A stretch of 64,000 bases of DNA, taken from Abyssalbus ytuae (GTDB taxonomy: Bacteria > Bacteroidota > Bacteroidia > Flavobacteriales > Flavobacteriaceae). The DNA lies in the NCBI RefSeq assembly GCF_022807975.1, contig NZ_CP094358.1, forward strand, positions 3,472,001 to 3,536,000, given 5' to 3'. The number at the start of each line of letters is the position of its first letter. Within the stretch, counting starts at the first letter, position 1. Positions 28,054 through 38,326 of the stretch are shown here, piece after piece. The position numbers and the translations under genes were made by a program. The notes beneath the pieces are model-generated. The model was not told the origin of the DNA. It searched no databases and worked only from the letters and a program-made list of their open reading frames with translations.

Positions 28054-29241
28054 TTACTGAATGAACTGGTAGCATTGCTTAGCAATCTCCAGTTCTTCGT
28101 TTGTAGGTATTACCAATATTTTAACTTTTGATTCCGGTTTGTTAATCTCCCTGATTTCATCTGATCCCATTTCATTTACGTCATTGTCAAGTTCAATTCC
28201 TGCAAATTCCATATCCTTACAAACAAGTTCTCTTATTTTACTACTGTTTTCGCCTATACCAGCGGTAAAAATTATGGCATCCAGTCCATTCATTATTGCA
28301 GCGTAAGCTCCGATATATTTTTTTATACGGTATGCGTTCATTTCCAGAGCCAACTTACAGCTTTCATCTCCCTCGTACGCTCTGTCTTCAATATCCCGTA
28401 AGTCGCTGTTTCCTGTTAGGCCCAGCATACCACTTTGTTTATTAAGTATTTGGTTAGCTTCCTGAGAGCTATAACCTAATTTATCTATCAGGAAAAAAAT
28501 TACCGATTGGTCGATGTCGCCGGAGCGCGTTCCCATTATAAGTCCGTTATTAGGCCCAAAACCCAGTGAGTGGTCAATGCTTTCTCCGTTTTTTACAGCC
28601 GTCATGCTACAGCCGTTGCCTAAGTGTATGGAAATTATTTTAGAGTTTGGTTTATTAATATATTCTATTGCTTGTTGTGATACATATTTATGGCTTATGC
28701 CATGAAAACCATATAATTCAATTTTATGTTCTTCAAAAAATTTGTTTGGGATGGCATATTTTCGTGCCTTAAGCGGAATAGTTTTATGAAAGGCAGTGTC
28801 AAAAACCGCTATTTGTCTGGTATTTGGAAAAATTTCTTCAGCTACTTCTATACCCGTTAAATTTGGGGGATTATGAAGCGGGGCTAATGAAAATAAATTT
28901 TTAATTTGTTCTTTTACTTTTTTATCCACCAGACAGGTATCGTAAAACAAATCGCCTCCATGAACTACTCTGTGGCCTATAGCGGCAATGTCATCCTGAT
29001 TTTTTATTACTCCTGTATGATAATCCATTAAAAGTCTAGTGGCTTCTTTTAAACCACTTGAATGATTCGGGATATTAGTTTTTTTAGAAACATATATGGA
29101 TCCTGATTCATAAAATATTAGAGACTCTTTTAAACCAATTCTTTCCACCACTCCGGAGGCTAAAACCTTTTCTCCTGGCATATTGATAAGTTTAAACTTT
29201 AAAGAAGAACTTCCGGAATTTATTATTAAAATATTACTCAT
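28054..29241 (-). CDS. ackA: Acetate kinase
   Basis: A 395-residue acetate kinase of normal length. MSNILIINSGSSSLKFKL is the N-terminal phosphate-binding block, VVHGGD the central signature, HNPPNLTGI and FDTAFHKTIP the substrate site, GFHGISHKYV and IISIHLGNGCS the nucleotide site. It makes ATP from acetyl phosphate, forming an operon with pta, whose stop lies 3 bases before this start. Cytoplasmic, in overflow and acetate assimilation. Confidence 0.97.
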   Translation of the reverse strand: MSNILIINSGSSSLKFKLINMPGEKVLASGVVERIGLKESLIFYESGSIYVSKKTNIPNHSSGLKEATRLLMDYHTGVIKNQDDIAAIGHRVVHGGDLFYDTCLVDKKVKEQIKNLFSLAPLHNPPNLTGIEVAEEIFPNTRQIAVFDTAFHKTIPLKARKYAIPNKFFEEHKIELYGFHGISHKYVSQQAIEYINKPNSKIISIHLGNGCSMTAVKNGESIDHSLGFGPNNGLIMGTRSGDIDQSVIFFLIDKLGYSSQEANQILNKQSGMLGLTGNSDLRDIEDRAYEGDESCKLALEMNAYRIKKYIGAYAAIMNGLDAIIFTAGIGENSSKIRELVCKDMEFAGIELDNDVNEMGSDEIREINKPESKVKILVIPTNEELEIAKQCYQFIQ

Positions 29242-29244
29242 TTA

Positions 29245-31338
29245 CTAAATTTCACTCGCTTGAATAGCAGTTATTACTACTGTATTAAAAATATCATCTA
29301 CTGTACACCCACGGCTTAAATCGTTTACAGGTTTATTAAGGCCCTGAAGTATGGGACCAATAGCTAAGGCTTTAGTTTCCCGTTGCACTGCTTTGTAGGT
29401 ATTATTACCGGTATTTAAATCGGGGAAGATTAAAACAGATGCATAGCCGGCTACTTCAGAGTCAGGAAGCTTTTTCTTTCCTATACTGGCATCTACAGCT
29501 GCATCATACTGAATGGGTCCTTCAATTTTAAGGTCAGGACGCATATTTTTTACAATCTCTGTTGCTTTTCTTACTTTTTCCACATCTTCTCCTTTACCTG
29601 AAGTCCCTGAAGAATATGATAACATCGCTATTTTAGGTTCAATACCAAATGCTTTGCTGCTATCAGCCGATGATATGGCAATTTCGGCCAATTGTTCGGA
29701 AGTAGGGTTAGGATTAATAGCACAATCTCCAAACACGCATACCCTGTCTGGTAAGCACATAAAAAATATTGAAGAAACAACTGAAACATTGGGTTTTGTT
29801 TTTATAAACTGGAGGGCGGGTCTTATGGTATGTTGCGTGGTGTGTACTGCCCCGGAAACCATCCCGTCAGCATGCCCTTTGTATATCATCATTGTTCCAA
29901 AGTAAGATACATCGGTCATAAGGTCACGGGCGACATCCATATTTATATTTTTGTGTTTCCTTAACTCATAAAAAGTTTTTACATACTCTTCAAAATGTTC
30001 AGATTCAACCGGATTTATAATATTAATTTTATTAAGATTTAAAGGAATGTTATTTATAAGTGCTATCTCTTTTATTTTTTCCTTGTCTCCCAATAAAGTT
30101 ATTTTTACAATCTTTAATGATATTAAACGGCAGGCGGCATTTAAAATTCTCTCATCGGTTCCTTCGGGTAAAACGATATGCTTTTTATGTTTTTTGGCTT
30201 TTTTAACAAGACTGTATTGAAACATTCTCGGGGTCATGCCGGAAGGGGTAAAGTTAATTAGTTTTTGGGCAAGAGAATCTATATGAACATATTTTTCAAA
30301 GGTATTGATAGATGTTCTTATTTTTTTAACGCTGTCAGCATAAATATTTGATTTGATTGCCCCTACCACATTCGTAACATTAAAAGTTCCTTTTTCCACA
30401 GAAATAATAGGAACAATTTCCGACAGTCCGTCTATAAGTTTCAAAATAGGTTCTTCGGGTAAAAGGCCACCTGTTAATATTATTCCTGATATCCTGGGAT
30501 AGTTTGTAGACATATTTGCTTGTAAAACCCCTAAAATTATATCGGCCCGGTCTCCCGGTGTTATTACAAGGCTGTCTTTTTTAAGGTGTGTCAGGTAATT
30601 GCGTAATTGCATGGCTCCCACACCGTATGCCCCGGTTTGGTTATCGAGGTATTCTTTTCCGAAAAGAATTTTCCCGTTTAATTCTTCTACAATTTCTTTT
30701 ATGGTAGGATTTGCAAGAGTTTCTATAAGCGGAATTGAAAAAACTTCTACATTTTCCGGTAAAAAATCACGTAAACCTTCTGTTGCTATTTTTAAATTTT
30801 CGGGCTGAATCTTGTTGGCAACCACGGCAATGACGTTTACTTCCTTATTTACAAAGAGCTGGTAAGCAAGTTCAAGGGTTCCCATGAGCTCATCTTTCTC
30901 TTTATCTACACCACTTGCAATTAGTATCACTGGTAATCCCAGGTTTTTGGCAATGCTTATATTGATATCAAACTCAAAAACACTTCCTTCTCCTGTAAAA
31001 TCAGAACCTTCAACTAATACAAAATCAAAAGCGTCTTCAATTTTCTTATATTTTTCTATGATGGTATCAATTATTTCTCCGCTTTTACCTTTATTTCTAA
31101 GCTCTACGATTTCTTTTCTCGTAAATGCAAATGAATCTTTGTAAGGGAGTTTAATGTCAAAATAAGAAAGTACGGTTTCTATATGATTGTCTTTTTCTTT
31201 CCTGTTTTTAACGTCTATTACAGGTCTGAAATATCCTACCCTGGGGGTTTTCCCCAGTAAATTGTTTATAATGCCTAGAGAAATAATAGATTTTCCACTG
31301 TGAGGTTCAAGTGTGGTAATATAAATGCCTTTATTCAT
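29245..31338 (-). CDS. pta: Phosphate acetyltransferase, long form
   Basis: A 697-residue protein from the ATG at 31338, MNKGIYITTLEPHSGKSIIS; a longer frame starting at 31410 adds 24 residues with no family counterpart. Residues 1-220 are the dethiobiotin-synthetase-like P-loop domain (EPHSGKS), residues about 230-340 the DRTGG domain, and residues about 370-697 the catalytic PTA domain with SSIFFMCLPDRV, FGDCAINPNPT, MLSYSSGTSGKG and GPIQYDAAVD. It converts acetyl-CoA and phosphate to acetyl phosphate. Co-transcribed with ackA. The regulatory N-terminus is the form also found in E. coli. Confidence 0.96.
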   Translation of the reverse strand: MNKGIYITTLEPHSGKSIISLGIINNLLGKTPRVGYFRPVIDVKNRKEKDNHIETVLSYFDIKLPYKDSFAFTRKEIVELRNKGKSGEIIDTIIEKYKKIEDAFDFVLVEGSDFTGEGSVFEFDINISIAKNLGLPVILIASGVDKEKDELMGTLELAYQLFVNKEVNVIAVVANKIQPENLKIATEGLRDFLPENVEVFSIPLIETLANPTIKEIVEELNGKILFGKEYLDNQTGAYGVGAMQLRNYLTHLKKDSLVITPGDRADIILGVLQANMSTNYPRISGIILTGGLLPEEPILKLIDGLSEIVPIISVEKGTFNVTNVVGAIKSNIYADSVKKIRTSINTFEKYVHIDSLAQKLINFTPSGMTPRMFQYSLVKKAKKHKKHIVLPEGTDERILNAACRLISLKIVKITLLGDKEKIKEIALINNIPLNLNKINIINPVESEHFEEYVKTFYELRKHKNINMDVARDLMTDVSYFGTMMIYKGHADGMVSGAVHTTQHTIRPALQFIKTKPNVSVVSSIFFMCLPDRVCVFGDCAINPNPTSEQLAEIAISSADSSKAFGIEPKIAMLSYSSGTSGKGEDVEKVRKATEIVKNMRPDLKIEGPIQYDAAVDASIGKKKLPDSEVAGYASVLIFPDLNTGNNTYKAVQRETKALAIGPILQGLNKPVNDLSRGCTVDDIFNTVVITAIQASEI

Positions 31339-31466
31339 TGGGAGATATAAGTTGATAAAATATAAATATCGTATAAAATTTGAGTAGATAAAATTACTAA
31401 TAGTTCCCAAAATATAGAAGCCGGATTGTTTTTATTTTTTGAAAAAGTTTTTTTTGGTTAAAACTT

Positions 31467-31497
31467 AAAGGCCCTGGTGAAAACCAAGGCCTTTTTT
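31467..31497 (-). terminator. Probable terminator of the TonB-dependent receptor gene
   Basis: AAGGCC(C)TGGT, loop GAAA, ACCA(A)GGCCTT, with T runs on both sides. The + strand T run is cleaner, but no + gene lies upstream. Confidence 0.6.
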
Positions 31498-31561
31498 CAA
31501 TAACTAACAATTAACACTAACCACCAACTTTTTATGTGAAAATTAAGATAGTTACAGAAAA

Positions 31562-34030
31562 TCAGAGTATACCGCCACCTCCTTGTTTGGTGTTGTCATC
31601 TCTTCTTTTACGGCTTAGTGCCCTGTCTTTACCACTTCCAAACCTGTATGATAAGCCAACATACACAGTTCTGCTTTCCCAGTTAAATTCTCCGAATTGG
31701 CGATATGGGTTTTCTCCGGTAAACCTAAACTTCATTGTATTAAATACGTCATTAAAGTTGAAACTGAATGTGCCTTTGCCCTGAGCAAATGATTGACGAA
31801 GGCCTGCATTTACAAAATACATAGGTTTTGCAGTTAACTGAATACCTTTATTTTTTCCACGATAAAAACCGAACAGGGAAAATGAGAGGTTTTTATTTAC
31901 TTTAAAATTATTATTCATTCTTAAATTCCAGGCCACATTGTCTACTTCCACTTTTTCAATAACAATATCATTTTCTGTTGCATTAAGCGGATCGGCAGAC
32001 AGGGATTCTGTCAATCCTTTTTGTGTGCTGGTATAAAAATCAAAACTTCCGTTTATGCTCCACCAATTTGTGGGTCTGTAATTACTGGATACTTCTATGC
32101 CATAGGCTGAGGTATTTTCAAAATTGTCAAAAGTTAATATTTGTTTTGAAAGATCGGTTCTGTCTACATACAGGGCGCGATTAATCTCATCTTCTATGCT
32201 ACGGAAGAAAACTCCCATTGTAACACTTCCTTTTTCCAATCTTCTTGTATAATTAACTTCATATGAATTGGTAAACTGGGGGACTAATGACGGATTACCG
32301 AATGAGGATATCTGTGGGGTGCTCCATTCCCTGATGGGGTTTACCTGTTGTAATCCGGGACGGTCTACACGCCGACTAAAGCTAAATTGAAATTGGTTTT
32401 TCTCATTTTGGTTGTACGTTACAAATACCGACGGATAAATTTGGGTATATTTATCGGTAAAGATCTTCACATTACTGGTATCGGCATTTACTTCTACATT
32501 TTCTATACGGGCACCTAATTGATAGCTCCATTTTTCAAAATTTTGTCCAAAAGTTGCGTAGCCGGAATAAATATCCATTGTGTAGGTGTAAAAAGTATCC
32601 GGTGTTGGCCGAAGCTCTCCTTCTTCGTTATATGATAAACCGGTAGATGAATAATCAATATCTGTTTCAAATAATCTGGTTTCCACACCCAGTTCCAGCT
32701 TCGACTTTTCTGATAAAGGGTTTACATAATCCAGGTTTCCTATAAACTGATCTCTGTTTGTGTCTACATAATCATTGTAATCGGGAATCAGGCTAAAACC
32801 GTTAAAGTTAAAGAAAGCATCTTCTTCATCTTCAAATTTATTATAATCCAGTTCCAGTTCTATATTATGTCCTTCTTTGGCAAAATCTAATTTATAATCA
32901 AAATTGTATTGCTGGCTGTGATTGGAGTTTTCGTTATTGAATAATTGAGAGCTGTTAGCCACCGCAGGATCATAAGCAGTAATTTTGGTCAGGCCATAGC
33001 CTTTTCCATCATACAAATTTTGATTTGTAAAGAATGAAAGGGTATTTTTTTCATTCAGATAAAAATCAACCCCTACTTTGTACAGGTGTGATTTATTATT
33101 GTTTTTAAAATCGAAATTTTGCACCTGATTTTCGTTAAAGCTATCGGTGGACGGGTCGTCTTCTCTTTCTACATAGCCATAATTGATGTTTTTGCTGATG
33201 TTGTTACCGTAATTTCCGTAAAGGTTAAATTTACCTCTTCTGTAATTCAGGTCTATTGAGCTGTTAAATTTGGCTTCTTCTTCATAGGATAGCCCCATAT
33301 TTACATTTCCGTTAAATCCGATGTTAACATTTTTATGCAGTACAATATTGATTATACCACTCATTCCCTCAGGATTATATTTGGCAGAAGGATTTGTAAT
33401 AAGTTCTATGCTTTTTATTGAGGATGAAGGTATTTGTTTAAGTAGTTGATCTACCGGAACATTAGATAATTTTCCGTCTACCATTACTCTAACATTTTCA
33501 TTTCCTCTTAAACTAATTGCTCCTGTTTGCTGGTCTACACTTACCGAAGGAATATTGTTCATAATGTCGGAAGCAGTCGCTCCTGCAGTAGTAAGGTCTT
33601 TTCCAACGTTAATTACTTTTCGGTCTATTCTCTGTTCAATTGTAGTGCGTTCGGCTACTACATCTACTCCTTCCAGTTCCTGTACATTTTCTTCAAGAGT
33701 GATGGTTCCCAGGTCAATTTTTCGATTGCCCGATGAAATTGTTATTTCTTTAGAAAAAGTAATATAGCCTATGAATTGTATTTCAAAAATATGAGATCCT
33801 TCCGGAACATCTTTAATTTCAAATGAGCCTGCATCGTCAGTAATGCCCCCGGTAATGGTGGTTCCCTCTGCTTTAGATTTAATAATAATTGAAGCATAGG
33901 GAACAGGTTGTTTTAAGGCATTGTCAATTACTTTTCCCGTTACGGTTCCTCTAACAGGAACATTGGGAGCTGTTTGTGCATAAAATAAGGATGTAAAAAG
34001 TAATGCACATAATGTGATGAAATGTTTCAT
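31562..34030 (-). CDS. TonB-dependent outer-membrane receptor, CarbopepD-plug-barrel type
   Basis: An 822-residue outer-membrane protein with signal MKHFITLCALLFTSLFYAQ. Residues 28-115 form a carboxypeptidase-regulatory-like Ig domain (GTVTGKVIDNALKQPVPYAS). The plug follows at about 120-230 (ASDIMNNIPSVSVDQQTGAI, VRVMVDGKLSN, ELITNPSAKYNPEGMSGIIN). From about 240 on is an OMP_b-brl_3-type barrel of alternating strands. The last 20 residues are polar and glycine-rich (GGGGIL) rather than ending in an aromatic residue. No SusD partner is adjacent, so it is not a canonical glycan-uptake pair. The ligand is unknown. Confidence 0.92.
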   Translation of the reverse strand: MKHFITLCALLFTSLFYAQTAPNVPVRGTVTGKVIDNALKQPVPYASIIIKSKAEGTTITGGITDDAGSFEIKDVPEGSHIFEIQFIGYITFSKEITISSGNRKIDLGTITLEENVQELEGVDVVAERTTIEQRIDRKVINVGKDLTTAGATASDIMNNIPSVSVDQQTGAISLRGNENVRVMVDGKLSNVPVDQLLKQIPSSSIKSIELITNPSAKYNPEGMSGIINIVLHKNVNIGFNGNVNMGLSYEEEAKFNSSIDLNYRRGKFNLYGNYGNNISKNINYGYVEREDDPSTDSFNENQVQNFDFKNNNKSHLYKVGVDFYLNEKNTLSFFTNQNLYDGKGYGLTKITAYDPAVANSSQLFNNENSNHSQQYNFDYKLDFAKEGHNIELELDYNKFEDEEDAFFNFNGFSLIPDYNDYVDTNRDQFIGNLDYVNPLSEKSKLELGVETRLFETDIDYSSTGLSYNEEGELRPTPDTFYTYTMDIYSGYATFGQNFEKWSYQLGARIENVEVNADTSNVKIFTDKYTQIYPSVFVTYNQNEKNQFQFSFSRRVDRPGLQQVNPIREWSTPQISSFGNPSLVPQFTNSYEVNYTRRLEKGSVTMGVFFRSIEDEINRALYVDRTDLSKQILTFDNFENTSAYGIEVSSNYRPTNWWSINGSFDFYTSTQKGLTESLSADPLNATENDIVIEKVEVDNVAWNLRMNNNFKVNKNLSFSLFGFYRGKNKGIQLTAKPMYFVNAGLRQSFAQGKGTFSFNFNDVFNTMKFRFTGENPYRQFGEFNWESRTVYVGLSYRFGSGKDRALSRKRRDDNTKQGGGGIL

Positions 34031-34232
34031 TAGTCAGTTCGTTTTTTGATTGATGATTGATTTAATTGTCGTATTTAATTGACGACAATGATGAATTTCT
34101 GTTACAGCCTTAACGGTTTTTTAACAATTAATACTTTTAAAACATTATTAAAATGAGGTATTAAATATTTGTTTGAGGTAAGGAAAATAATAATATTAGA
34201 CTACATTTACTTTTTAAAATAAATAATAGAGT

Positions 34233-34622
34233 ATGAAAAATAAAACTTTAGTATTCGGTGCTTCTTTAAATCCTGTGAGGTATAGTAATATGGCTATCAA
34301 TAAATTAGTGAATAATGGTGAAAAAGTAGTTGCGTTCGGGCTTAAGAGCGGAGAAGTAGCAGGGGTGAAGATAGATACGGAGTTAAAAAAATATACAGAT
34401 ATTGAAACTGTTAGCTTATACATGAACCCTAAAAGACAAGCTGATTTTTACGATTATATAGTTTCCTTAAAACCGGACAGGGTGATATTTAATCCCGGAA
34501 CGGAAAATCCGGAATTTTACCAGATTTTACGAAAGAATAGCATTGAAACAGAAGAGGCCTGTACTTTAGTTTTACTTTCTACTAATCAGTACAAGGCCCA
34601 TAAAGGTGAGGAAACCGTTTAG
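34233..34622 (+). CDS. CoA-binding domain protein, YccU-like
   Basis: A 129-residue Rossmann-fold protein. TLVFGASLNPVRYSNMA is the CoA-binding glycine/Ser-rich turn, VVAFGLKSGEVAGV the second strand-turn, and YDYIVSLKPDRVIFNPGTEN the conserved Asn-Pro-Gly loop that ends the family core. Small proteins of this kind bind CoA; their physiological role is unclear. Its last 51 bases overlap the end of the symporter gene on the opposite strand. Cytoplasmic. Confidence 0.85.
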   Translation: MKNKTLVFGASLNPVRYSNMAINKLVNNGEKVVAFGLKSGEVAGVKIDTELKKYTDIETVSLYMNPKRQADFYDYIVSLKPDRVIFNPGTENPEFYQILRKNSIETEEACTLVLLSTNQYKAHKGEETV

Positions 34623-36008
34623 TACCAGTATAAAAAAACCAAAATCAAAATTAAACCACTGTATGGTTGCCGTGCTTATAAAATAAGCAATTATCGGGGC
34701 AATAATTGCTATTAACGGAACGTAAGTATCTTTCACTTTCCATTTGGTAAAGAGTCCGAAAGCATAAAGCCCGAGTAAGGGTCCATATGTATATCCGGCA
34801 AATACGAATAACTTTGCGATTACACTTTCATTCTTTATAAGGTATTTAAAAACTATAATCACTCCAATTAAAACTATTGAAGCCAATACATGAATTTTTT
34901 TTCTAATGGCAATTTGTTCTTTCTCGTTGTATTTTTTTTCTATGTTTAAAATATCAATGCTAAATGAAGTAGTAAGCGATGTTAAAGCACTGTCTGCGCT
35001 GCTGTATGCAGCTGCAATTAATCCTATTAAAAAGAAAATAAACACGATAATACCCAAATGGTTTTTGGCAATAATAGGGAACAGATTGTCTTTATGGGCA
35101 TCTATGCCATTTTTTTGGGCATAGGCTGTAAGTAATAAACCTAAGGTTAAAAAAATAAAGTTTACAACCGTTAAAACGATGGTAAACCAGAACATGTTTT
35201 TTTGTGCCTCTTTAAGTGATTTGCAAGTCAGGTTTTTTTGCATCATATCCTGGTCCAGTCCTGTCATGACAACAGCAATAAAGGCCCCGGAAAAAAATTG
35301 TTTCCAGAAATAGTCTTTGCTCTTATAGTCGTCAAAAAAGAACATTTTAGACAATTCACTGTCCGATATATAACTTATTAAACCTGTTTTGCCTATATCC
35401 AGAGAGTTATAAGCAAAATATATACTTACTCCAACAGCAGTGAGCATAAAAAGGGTTTGCAGAGTATCGGTCCATACAATAGTTTTAATACCACTTTTAA
35501 AAGTATAAACCCAAATAAGCAATATGGTTATGGTAACCGTAAGCCAGAACGGAACTCCCATTTCATCAAATATAATAACCTGAAGTACATTGGCAACCAG
35601 GAATAACCTGAAACTGGCTCCTACAATTCTTGAAATTAAAAAAAATGAGGCACCTGTTTTATAACTATAATTCCCGAAGCGTTGCTCTAAATAAGTATAA
35701 ATAGAAGTAAGATTAAGTCTGTAATATAAAGGTAGAAGAATGGACCCTATTATCAGGTAGCCCAAAATATACCCGAAAACTACCTGCATATAACTGAATT
35801 TGGAAGCTTCAACCCAACCCGGAACCGAAATAAAGGTGACTCCGGACAACGAAGCCCCAATCATCCCGAAGGCTACCACATACCAGGGAGATTGTCGTTT
35901 TGCTTTGAAAAAATTTTCATTGCTGTCTTCTTTACCGGTTAAGTATGAAATAAAAATAAGTAAGATAAAGTAAGCCGCTATTACAAGGAGAATATGAACA
36001 GGTTGCAT
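34572..36008 (-). CDS. Sodium:solute symporter family transporter
   Basis: A 478-residue membrane protein with about 13 helices. FKAKRQSPWYVVAFGMIGASLSGVTFISVPGWV is the SSS-family first gate region, with sodium-site Ser residues, and GLIAAAYSSADSALTSLTTSF is the helix-8 signature that carries the second sodium-binding Ser/Thr pair. Solute unknown: candidates are sugars, sialate, proline or pantothenate; the Flavobacteriia versions near CoA-binding proteins are not assigned. It is divergent from recR and convergent, with overlap, to the CoA-binding gene. Confidence 0.9.
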   Translation of the reverse strand: MQPVHILLVIAAYFILLIFISYLTGKEDSNENFFKAKRQSPWYVVAFGMIGASLSGVTFISVPGWVEASKFSYMQVVFGYILGYLIIGSILLPLYYRLNLTSIYTYLEQRFGNYSYKTGASFFLISRIVGASFRLFLVANVLQVIIFDEMGVPFWLTVTITILLIWVYTFKSGIKTIVWTDTLQTLFMLTAVGVSIYFAYNSLDIGKTGLISYISDSELSKMFFFDDYKSKDYFWKQFFSGAFIAVVMTGLDQDMMQKNLTCKSLKEAQKNMFWFTIVLTVVNFIFLTLGLLLTAYAQKNGIDAHKDNLFPIIAKNHLGIIVFIFFLIGLIAAAYSSADSALTSLTTSFSIDILNIEKKYNEKEQIAIRKKIHVLASIVLIGVIIVFKYLIKNESVIAKLFVFAGYTYGPLLGLYAFGLFTKWKVKDTYVPLIAIIAPIIAYFISTATIQWFNFDFGFFILVLNGFLTFMGLVLISRK

Positions 36009-36092
36009 AAGTTATATATTTCACAGGGCAAATTAATAAAACCAAATTAAAAATGCTTCAAAGCTAAACTTAAAAATTGTAATTTCGTAGCC

Positions 36093-36713
36093 ATGGAGTT
36101 TTCATCAAAATTACTTGAAAATGCTGTTTATGAGGTATCCCAGCTTCCGGGCATAGGTAAACGCACAGCATTGCGTTTAGTATTGCATTTACTTCGTCAA
36201 CCTAAAGACCAAACCAATAAATTATCATTTGCATTACAAAATCTCAGGAACGAAATAAAATATTGTGCCAATTGTCATAATATTTCAGACAGGGATATTT
36301 GTGAAATATGTGCCAATCCCAAGCGTGATGATTCTCTGGTATGTGTTGTAGAAGATGTCCGGGATGTAATGGCTATTGAAAATACAAGCCAGTTTAAAGG
36401 AAAATACCATGTGCTGGGAGGAAAAATATCTCCTATGGACGGTATTGGCCCTCATGATTTAAATATACCCACCCTGGTGAATAAAGTAAAAAGCGGTGTA
36501 GTGAAAGAAGTTATTTTCGCATTAAGTTCTACAATGGAAGGGGACACCACAAATTTTTATATCTATAAACAAATAGAACCATATAATATCACCACCTCTA
36601 CTATTGCAAGAGGTATAGCAATAGGCGATGAACTTGAGTATGCCGATGAAATAACCCTGGGCAGAAGTATTTTAAACAGGATACCTTTTGAAAACTCTTT
36701 AAAAAGTTCCTGA
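36093..36713 (+). CDS. recR: Recombination mediator RecR
   Basis: A 206-residue RecR. Residues 1-50 hold the helix-hairpin-helix ([17 protein letters not shown]); the zinc finger is [16 protein letters not shown]; the Toprim domain begins [15 protein letters not shown] and includes [12 protein letters not shown] and [11 protein letters not shown]. It works with RecF and RecO to load RecA on gapped DNA. Length is normal. It is divergent from the symporter gene and followed by the E2 gene about 120 bases on. Confidence 0.96.
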   Translation: MEFSSKLLENAVYEVSQLPGIGKRTALRLVLHLLRQPKDQTNKLSFALQNLRNEIKYCANCHNISDRDICEICANPKRDDSLVCVVEDVRDVMAIENTSQFKGKYHVLGGKISPMDGIGPHDLNIPTLVNKVKSGVVKEVIFALSSTMEGDTTNFYIYKQIEPYNITTSTIARGIAIGDELEYADEITLGRSILNRIPFENSLKSS

Positions 36714-36837
36714 ATTATTAATGTTAGTTATTTTAAGGAGTTGAAGAAATCAAAAAATTATTGGATCACTAACAAAAGACTATTTATTTAATTAAATTCG
36801 CAATCTAACAAATAAAAAGCATCATTTAAATTTAAAT

Positions 36838-38202
36838 ATGGCAAAAATTGAACTCAAATTACCGCAAATGGGAGAAAGTGTTGCTGAAGCAACTGTAACT
36901 TCATGGTTAAAAGAAATAGGAGATACTATTGAAGCCGATGAAGCAATACTGGAAGTCGCTACCGACAAAGTGGACTCTGAAGTGCCCAGTGAAGTTGAAG
37001 GTATTCTTGTAGAGAAATTTTTTAATGTTGATGATGTTGTAAAAGTAGGAGAGGTATTAGCCATTATAGAAACCGAAGACGATGAAGTTCCCGGCACAGC
37101 AGAAGATGAGGTCAAAGTTGAAAAAGAAGAAAGTAATGTGCCTGAAGAAATAGTAGCCGAAGTAGAAAGTACAATTGAAAAAGCAAAAGAGATCATTGAT
37201 GCTCCTCTTCCCGATTTTTCCTCCTCACAAAGGTTTTATTCCCCTTTGGTAAGAAACATTGCAAAAGAAGAAGGTATAGCGTTGGAAGAACTCGAGATAC
37301 TGGAAGGAAGTGGAAAAGAAGGCAGGGTAACCAGAGATGACATTTTATCATATGTTGAAGAAAGAAAAAAAATGTTATCGGGAAATCAGCAAACCTCAGA
37401 TGCAAAACCAAAAACAAGCGGAGAAGAACACACTAATAAACCAACAGTTTCAAAAGCGGTAGTAACCACTCCGGCTGTTATAGAAACTTCTGCCGAAGAC
37501 GAGGTAGTTGAAATGTCTCGTATGGGAAAAATTATCGCTTCTCACATGAGAGAAAGTTTAGATACCTCTGCACATGTACAAAGTTTTATAGAAGTAGATG
37601 TGACTAATATTGTAAACTGGAGAAATCGCGTTAAAAAAGAATTTGAAACGAGAGAGGGAGAAAAGCTCACTTTTACCCCCATTTTTATGGAAGTAGTAGC
37701 AAAAACCCTTAAAGATTACCCATTGCTAAATATATCGGTACAGGGAGACAAAATTATCAAAAAGAAAAATGTGAACCTGGGTATGGCAACCGCTTTGCCC
37801 GATGGTAATTTAATAGTACCTGTTATTAAAAATGCCGATCAGTTAAATTTAGTAGGTATGGCAAAAATAGTAAACGATCTTGCCAACAGGGCAAGGTTAA
37901 ACCAGTTAAAGCCCGATGAAATTAAAGATGGCACCTACACGGTAACCAACATAGGTTCTTTTGGAAGTGTTTTCGGTACCCCGATAATAAACCAGCCTCA
38001 GGTAGGTATATTAGCCCTTGGAGCAATAAGAAAGGTTCCTGCAGTTATAGAAACTCCCGAAGGAGATTCCATAGGAATACGGCATAAAATGTATTTAACT
38101 CACAGTTATGATCACAGGGTTGTAAACGGAGCCCTGGGCGGGTTATTTATAAAAAGGGTAGCCGAGTATTTGGAAGGATGGAATAGTAACAGGGAAATTT
38201 AA
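36838..38202 (+). CDS. 2-oxoacid dehydrogenase E2 acyltransferase
   Basis: A 454-residue E2. The lipoyl domain is residues 1-78, with the lipoylated Lys in EVATDKVDSEVPS (Lys42). An acidic Pro/Val-rich linker follows, then an E1/E3-binding domain (FYSPLVRNIAKEEGIALEEL to EGRVTRDDILSYV), a second linker, and the catalytic domain from about 225. The catalytic motif reads SYDHRVVNG: His426 is kept but the usual Asp four residues on is Asn430. The paired E1 and E3 genes are absent. A branched-chain oxoacid complex is the likeliest, with pyruvate or 2-oxoglutarate less likely; this is inferred from family resemblance. Confidence 0.9.
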   Translation: MAKIELKLPQMGESVAEATVTSWLKEIGDTIEADEAILEVATDKVDSEVPSEVEGILVEKFFNVDDVVKVGEVLAIIETEDDEVPGTAEDEVKVEKEESNVPEEIVAEVESTIEKAKEIIDAPLPDFSSSQRFYSPLVRNIAKEEGIALEELEILEGSGKEGRVTRDDILSYVEERKKMLSGNQQTSDAKPKTSGEEHTNKPTVSKAVVTTPAVIETSAEDEVVEMSRMGKIIASHMRESLDTSAHVQSFIEVDVTNIVNWRNRVKKEFETREGEKLTFTPIFMEVVAKTLKDYPLLNISVQGDKIIKKKNVNLGMATALPDGNLIVPVIKNADQLNLVGMAKIVNDLANRARLNQLKPDEIKDGTYTVTNIGSFGSVFGTPIINQPQVGILALGAIRKVPAVIETPEGDSIGIRHKMYLTHSYDHRVVNGALGGLFIKRVAEYLEGWNSNREI

Positions 38203-38326
38203 AGGATTTTGCATTAAGCTTAAATATTTCCCTTACCTTAGCTTTTAATTGCTTAATACATAGCAGAAAGTTTTTTATAAAATATTATACGGTTTATTAA
38301 AAATAATTTTATTAAATATAATACAA

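Noticed and set aside
31467-31497. A + strand gene before the hairpin, which has a cleaner T run on +
   Set aside because: No reading frame or RNA signal lies in the short gap between pta and the receptor gene, so the hairpin is assigned to the receptor gene on the minus strand.
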